Below, piece after piece: positions 15,277 through 19,079 of a stretch of DNA of 19,079 bases (its first letter is position 1; each line of letters begins with the position of its first letter). The DNA comes from Firmicutes bacterium UBA5493 (lineage in GTDB: Bacteria; Bacillota; Limnochordia; Darwinibacteriales; Darwinibacteriaceae), in NCBI GenBank assembly GCA_002424045.1, contig DIPH01000043.1, positions 1 through 19,079 on the forward strand. Reading direction: 5' to 3'. The position numbers were made by a program, and so were the translations under genes. The notes under the pieces are model-generated. The model was not told where the DNA came from. It searched no databases and saw only the letters and a list, made by a program, of their open reading frames with translations.

Positions 15277-16293
15277 ATGAATGCTATGTACTTGGTGACG
15301 GGGGTCGCAGGACACCTAGGGAACGCTATTGTCCGCCAACTGTTGGAGCAAGGTGAGAAAGTGCGCGGTCTGGTGCTGCCAAGGGAACAAACGGAGGGCA
15401 AGTCTCTTGATGGCGTGGAGCTGTTTGCTGGAGACATTACCCATCGCGAATCTCTCCGGCCCTTTTTCACTACATCTGATAGTGCACCTGTAGTGGTCAT
15501 TCACTGCGCAGGAATCGTCTCCATAGCCTCCAAGGCTCAAAAGAAGGTGCATGACACCAATGTGGGCGGAACTCAAAACATCATCGCGCTCTGCAAGGAA
15601 TACCAAGTGCAGAAGCTCGTTTATGTCAGTTCCGTGCACGCAATTCCCGAGTTGCCCCATGGAGAGACGATTTCAGAAGTAGAACGTTTTCATCCCGATC
15701 TAGTGACTGGTCCCTATGCCAAAACAAAGGCTGAAGCCACTGCGCTAGCCTTGGAAGCTACCTCGGATGGGCTAGACGTGAGCGTCGTTCATCCCTCGGG
15801 GATTGTTGGTCCCTATGACTATGGCCGCGGACACACCACTCAGCTGATTCTAGACTATTGCTCAGGGCGCCTACGTGTTGGTATTAAAGGAGGTTATGAC
15901 TTCGTGGATGTTCGTGATGTAGCCAGTGGCACCATTGCAGCCTCAAGGTTAGGCCGGCCAGGCGGTTGCTACATTCTCTCCAATAGGTTTGTTCCCATCC
16001 CCGAATTCATGGATCTGCTACATGGGATCACGAGGCAATCCAAGACAAGCTGCTACCTTCCCTTATGGGTTGCGAAACTCACTGCGCCCGTGTCAGAACT
16101 GTATTGTGCTCTGCTTAAGCAACCTTCATTGTACACCGCTTATTCCTTATACACATTGTCCAGCAATGCACGTTTCACTCACGAAAAAGCCAGCAGGGAG
16201 TTGGCGTATAAGGTCAGGTCCTTTCAAGAGACTGTGGAAGATACGGTGGCATGGCTAAAGGCACAGGGCAGGATTCTGACCCTAGCAAAGTAA
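15277..16293 (+). CDS. NAD(P)-dependent epimerase/dehydratase, extended SDR (dihydroflavonol-reductase-like)
   Basis: This 338-residue protein is an extended short-chain dehydrogenase/reductase. The nucleotide-binding motif TGVAGHLG is at residues 8-15, GDI at 52-54, and the catalytic YAKTK (YxxxK) at 147-151, with Ser118/Ser119 as the likely catalytic serine. The downstream VVHPSGIVGPYDYG block is typical of the dihydroflavonol-4-reductase/HpnA/NAD-dependent epimerase group. It should reduce a ketone or epimerise a nucleotide-sugar-like substrate in the cytosol; the substrate cannot be told from sequence. ATG 15277 is used, with AGGGGG ten bases upstream; ATG 15286, twelve bases after GGAGG, is a real alternative and would begin MYLVTG. 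The gene stands alone between pseudogenes and a gene-poor region, with its own promoter. Confidence 0.92.
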   Translation: MNAMYLVTGVAGHLGNAIVRQLLEQGEKVRGLVLPREQTEGKSLDGVELFAGDITHRESLRPFFTTSDSAPVVVIHCAGIVSIASKAQKKVHDTNVGGTQNIIALCKEYQVQKLVYVSSVHAIPELPHGETISEVERFHPDLVTGPYAKTKAEATALALEATSDGLDVSVVHPSGIVGPYDYGRGHTTQLILDYCSGRLRVGIKGGYDFVDVRDVASGTIAASRLGRPGGCYILSNRFVPIPEFMDLLHGITRQSKTSCYLPLWVAKLTAPVSELYCALLKQPSLYTAYSLYTLSSNARFTHEKASRELAYKVRSFQETVEDTVAWLKAQGRILTLAK

Positions 16294-16339
16294 GGGCATA
16301 TTGAAGGATTATTCATAGAACATCGGTGATGCTTTTATC

Positions 16340-16491
16340 TTTAAGCTTAGACAGCAAGGTAGTGGCTGAAAGCCGGAAGGTTGAAAGGATATACAGATCC
16401 GAAATCCCCAATCGGGAGGGCTGACGTGACGTGTTGGACTGCACGGAAAGCAACATCGCTGTAGGCGCATTGCCTTAGAAAAGTCCATACA
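16340..16491 (+). ncRNA. Divergent T-box-like leader (candidate, no target gene)
   Basis: Several pieces recall a T-box leader in the right order. AGACAGCAAGGTAGTGGCTG (near 16350) resembles the start of Stem I, CGGGAGGGCTGACG (near 16414) resembles its 3' end, and GTTGGACTGCACGGAAAGC (near 16430) resembles the antiterminator, AGGGTGGNACCGCGGAAAGC, with several differences. A strong hairpin follows at 16492-16521 where the terminator should be. No aminoacyl-tRNA synthetase, amino-acid biosynthesis or transport gene follows; the next sequence is a minus-strand remnant. I infer a decayed leader whose gene was lost. A chance resemblance is quite possible. Confidence 0.3.
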
Positions 16492-16521
16492 GACGCTGCA
16501 TGACGAGAATCGTGCAGCGTC
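16492..16521 (+). other. Strong hairpin, possible degenerate terminator
   Basis: GACGCTGCA (16492-16500) and TGCAGCGTC (16513-16521) form a perfect nine-base stem with a twelve-base loop that can itself pair CGA with TCG. The downstream GTCTTATATATA is not a clean T-run, so termination on the + strand would be weak. On the - strand the hairpin would lie just after the remnant gene ending at 16549. Confidence 0.5.
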
Positions 16522-16548
16522 GTCTTATATATACAGGTTTCTAGGGAT

Positions 16549-16680
16549 CTAAACAGTTTTCTTCTTGAACTCATCGAAGGCTGCGTGCATCTTTTGTTTC
16601 TGCCGGTCGTCAGCGAAGGAGAGATTGGCAGCATTGCGAAACAGGGCCTCTAGATCGGGGCGAGATTTGGGCCCTTTTCG
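16549..16680 (-). pseudogene. 3' end of an unidentified minus-strand gene
   Basis: Read on the - strand, this gives 43 protein-like residues, including PDLEALFRNAANLSFADD and QKQKMHAAFDEFKKKTV, before a stop at 16549-16551. The upstream end is bounded by a TAG at 16681-16683. The phase just outside it, HQHNPQISEKGP, suggests a frameshift there. No start or binding site is visible. I do not recognise the family. It may be the last piece of a gene lost by rearrangement, or an open frame by chance. Confidence 0.35.
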
Positions 16681-16794
16681 CTAATCTGCGGATTGTGTTG
16701 GTGGGTATAGAACCATCAAGGTGGCAGTGAAGATCTATTTTGGGCATCTGTACAATATACTGCACGGTTCAGTATTGTTTGTCTCGAGAGAAAG

Positions 16795-16825
16795 TGAATA
16801 GCAGCCCAACGTTTGTTAGATACTA
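16795..16825 (+). promoter_or_regulatory. Sigma-G-like promoter of the germination operon
   Basis: TGAATA (16795-16800) and GATACTA (16819-16825) are separated by 18 bases. The known Bacillus sigma-G pattern is roughly GMATR, 18 bases, CATNMTA; this matches all of the -35 and six of seven -10 positions. The transcript would begin near 16832, 30 bases before the gerA start. Forespore expression by sigma-G is the established mode for germinant-receptor operons. Confidence 0.6.
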
Positions 16826-16861
16826 AGCTCAATGACAAACAATGGAAAGCGAGTATGAAAT

Positions 16862-18448
16862 TTGAGGTATCTACTGAGAAAGCTGAAGTTTTTGCTGTCA
16901 ATGCAAGGCAAAGCGGAACAAGAAGATGAAGATGACCTAAAGCTACGTGAAAAACTGAGTCCCCATCTTAAGAATAATTTAGAGACTATCCAAGTGTTAT
17001 TCGGCAACAGCTGCGATATCACCATGCGCGAGTTTAACTTTGGGAGCAAAAGCCAGGTTCACGCCGCTCTTGTTTTTATTGATGGTCTAGTAGACAAAAG
17101 AGTGATTAACGAAAGCATTGTAAGGCCATTAATCTATGATACCCATTTGATCAGAAACCGGGCCTTAGACGAAAGTAATATCAAAGTCATCTTGCGGTCT
17201 TTCCTCGCGGTAGGCGATGCTAGTGAAAAGACGATATTCAGTGAGGTTCTTGAATCTTTGTTATATGGAAACGCCATTTTTATGCTGGAGGGTAGTGATC
17301 ATTGCCTGGAGATAAATGCTAAAGGTTGGAAAACTCGTGCGATTAATGAACCTAAAGTGGAGCAGACAGTGCGCGGGCCAAGGGAAGGCTTTACTGAGAC
17401 ACTGTGCACTAATATGGCCATGCTACGCAGAAAGATTCAAAGCCCAAACCTGGTTTTCGAGCAAATGGTACTGGGTAAACGTACTCATACACTGGTCTGC
17501 CTTGCTTACGTCAATGGTACAGCTCCTCCCGCCTTGGTTGAAGAAGTGAAACGTCGCCTCACACTCATCAAGACTGATGACATTCTCGAGTCTGGGTATA
17601 TTGAGCAGTTCATAGAAGATGCCCACTACTCGCCGTTCGCCACCGTTGGAAACAGTGAAAAGCCCGACCGGGTGGCTGCTCGCATGCTAGAAGGGCGCGT
17701 GGCCATCCTGGTGGATGGCACCCCCTTTGTCCTTACCGTTCCCTCACTCTTTATCGAAGGCTTTCAGGCATCAGAGGATTATTACTCCCGTCCCTATTAC
17801 GCGAGTTTTGTTCGGATAATTCGGTTCATTTCCTTTGGTATTACCCTGTTAGCACCAGGCATATATGTTGCGTTAGAGAGCTTTCACCCTGAATTGATTC
17901 CTACTCCACTAGTGCTCACAATGGCTTCAGCCGTAGAAGGTACCCCTTTTCCCGCAGCTGTAGAAGCATTACTCATGATAACTGTCTTTGAATTACTCAG
18001 AGAAGGCGGTATTCGCCTTCCGGCCACCATCGGTCCTGCACTAAGCATCGTAGGGGCCTTGATCATTGGCGATGCCGCGGTAAACGCGGGATTAATTGGA
18101 GCCCCTATGGTCATTGTCGTTGCAATTACGGCGGTATCGTCGTTTTTGGTGATGTCCCATACCGATGCGGTGACTCTTTTGCGCTTTGGTCTAACCATTA
18201 TGGCGGGGTTACTTGGGATATATGGCCTGGGCGTTGGGATAATAGCTCTATTGTTTCATCTTTGCTCGCTCCGTTCCTTTGGCGTAACCTATTTATCGCC
18301 TATTGCTCCGATTTCGTGGGCACATATAAGGGATAGTCTTATCCGCGCACCACTAAGTCTCCTCTCGATCCGACGACCGGTCATTCCAGAATTGGATCCC
18401 GAGCGCGAATCCTTCCGCCTTGATCAAGACAAGCTAAGCAGGGACTGA
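16862..18448 (+). CDS. gerKA: Spore germination protein, GerA family (germinant receptor A subunit)
   Basis: This 528-residue protein is the A subunit of a spore germinant receptor, an inner-membrane complex with a B permease-like subunit and a C lipoprotein that senses nutrients and triggers germination. The large soluble N-terminal domain ends near residue 318. It contains the family segments ITMREFNFG, PREGFTETLCTNMAMLRRKI and YIEQFIEDAHYSPF. Membrane segments follow at about 319-345, 362-386, 394-432 and 439-475, and a short cytosolic tail closes the protein. The length is typical. The start is TTG 16862; no in-frame ATG lies near the beginning and the binding site is weak. Ger(x)C follows 52 bases on, so the operon order is A then C; a B gene may follow outside the window. 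The symbol gerKA is a family name only; the germinant is unknown. Confidence 0.93.
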   Translation: MRYLLRKLKFLLSMQGKAEQEDEDDLKLREKLSPHLKNNLETIQVLFGNSCDITMREFNFGSKSQVHAALVFIDGLVDKRVINESIVRPLIYDTHLIRNRALDESNIKVILRSFLAVGDASEKTIFSEVLESLLYGNAIFMLEGSDHCLEINAKGWKTRAINEPKVEQTVRGPREGFTETLCTNMAMLRRKIQSPNLVFEQMVLGKRTHTLVCLAYVNGTAPPALVEEVKRRLTLIKTDDILESGYIEQFIEDAHYSPFATVGNSEKPDRVAARMLEGRVAILVDGTPFVLTVPSLFIEGFQASEDYYSRPYYASFVRIIRFISFGITLLAPGIYVALESFHPELIPTPLVLTMASAVEGTPFPAAVEALLMITVFELLREGGIRLPATIGPALSIVGALIIGDAAVNAGLIGAPMVIVVAITAVSSFLVMSHTDAVTLLRFGLTIMAGLLGIYGLGVGIIALLFHLCSLRSFGVTYLSPIAPISWAHIRDSLIRAPLSLLSIRRPVIPELDPERESFRLDQDKLSRD

Positions 18449-18500
18449 TATAGAACGGGTCATAGAGGCAAAGTAGACATATTCGGGAGGAGGCTTACAG

Positions 18501-19079
18501 ATGCCTAAGGTCAAGAAGCGCTATAGAATAATGGTATTTGTTATCTTACTTCTTCAATCATTATTCACTATGGGCTGCTGGGACCGTGTTAGTCTAAGCA
18601 AGCGAGCCATCGTAGTTGGAATGGGCTTTGATAGCGGTCCCCAGGAGGAGAAAATCTTAATTAGCGCGCAAATTGTTGATCCGACAAATGTGAGAACGCC
18701 CCGGAGCGGTGGAGGTGGAAACGAACCGCCGTTTTGGATTGCGACGAGTCAGGGCACCACAGTATTTGAAGCCATCAGAACAATGACCCATGTTTCTCCC
18801 CGTAAGTTGTTCTTTCCCCATAACCAAGTCATGATTTTTGGGGAAGAACTTGCGAAAAGGGGTCTTAAAGATCATCTTGACATGCTAATGCGAGATTATG
18901 AATTTCGTGAAACCAACTGGATTCTTGTTTCGGAAGGAAAAGCTCAGGATATTTTAGCCACAGAGACCAGAATCAACAACATCCCTGCTTTTTTCATTCG
19001 CGATTTGATTATTGAGCGCAGGTTTAGTTCTCAATTTGGAGTCATTAACATTAAGGATCTTTCACAAAGAATTTTGAGT
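18501..19079 (+). CDS. gerKC: Spore germination lipoprotein, Ger(x)C family (partial, runs off the window)
   Basis: This is the C subunit of the germinant receptor, a lipoprotein of the spore inner membrane. The first 193 residues are present. The signal peptide carries KVKKRYR, a hydrophobic core and a lipobox-like FTMGC with the lipid-attached Cys at residue 26. The family hallmark CWDR follows at once, as does VVGMGFD. Later segments typical of Ger(x)C include the FEAIRTMTHVSPRKLFFPHN block. The ATG at 18501 has GGGAGGAGG (18485-18493) seven bases upstream. It follows the A subunit in one operon. The residue at -3 of the lipobox is Thr where Leu is usual, a minor oddity. The rest of the gene, and the B subunit if it is downstream, lie beyond the window. 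Confidence 0.95.
   Translation, partial: MPKVKKRYRIMVFVILLLQSLFTMGCWDRVSLSKRAIVVGMGFDSGPQEEKILISAQIVDPTNVRTPRSGGGGNEPPFWIATSQGTTVFEAIRTMTHVSPRKLFFPHNQVMIFGEELAKRGLKDHLDMLMRDYEFRETNWILVSEGKAQDILATETRINNIPAFFIRDLIIERRFSSQFGVINIKDLSQRILS

Noticed and set aside
16752..16780. Inverted repeat ACAATATACTG with CAGTATTGT before the sigma-G promoter
   Set aside because: The arms pair only with a two-base bulge, and the following TTGTTTGTCT is not a good T-run. It could be a weak terminator, but the evidence is too thin.
1..19079. CRISPR arrays, tRNA or rRNA genes, integrase or phage genes
   Set aside because: I looked for regularly spaced repeats, tRNA-like cloverleaf ends and typical phage proteins and found none.

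Overview
The window looks like chromosome from an endospore-forming member of the Bacillota (Firmicutes) of moderate base composition. The evidence is a GerA-family germinant-receptor subunit followed by a Ger(x)C lipoprotein at the right end with a sigma-G-like promoter, strong Shine-Dalgarno sequences throughout, GTG and TTG starts, and a DUF960 protein at the left end. I cannot name a genus. Every gene I trust is on the + strand.

Layout, left to right. (1) 72-353: a small DUF960 protein with a likely terminator. (2) 509-5480: a type III restriction-modification operon. mod is intact. res is split into two frames at a C7 run, and removing one base restores a continuous 995-residue protein. 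(3) 5481-6320: a gene-poor stretch with a decayed IS3-type orfA. (4) 6342-10437: two tandem paralogous exported serine hydrolases of the beta-lactamase/PBP-like fold. The first lacks a normal start codon where its ribosome binding site expects one. The second is split by a one-base frame break that its paralogue exposes. (5) 10494-11210: an exported SLH-like protein behind an extended -10 promoter. (6) 11253-14115: a cluster of poorly known genes: a 60-residue protein, a 401-residue helical protein, a SEC-C zinc-motif protein and a membrane-anchored protein with one InlB-B-repeat-like domain. (7) 14161-15000: a graveyard with a 35-bp copy of part of the SEC-C gene, a GNAT acetyltransferase pseudogene and a fused fragment of an S9 peptidase. 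(8) 15277-16293: an SDR sugar-epimerase/reductase-like gene with its own promoter and a possible operator. (9) 16294-16861: about 570 bases without an intact gene, holding a divergent T-box-like leader, a strong hairpin and a minus-strand gene remnant. (10) 16862-19079: the gerA-gerC germination operon, running off the right edge.

The main theme is accessory DNA next to a conserved sporulation locus. It combines a defence system with a possible on/off switch, several truncated or frameshifted genes, and duplicated exported hydrolases. I see no clearly new multi-gene system. The best leads are the C7 frame switch in res, the orphan T-box-like leader and the uncharacterised 11.2-14.1 kb cluster. 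Several of the breaks are single-base indels in short homopolymers, so assembly error must be excluded before any is called biological.
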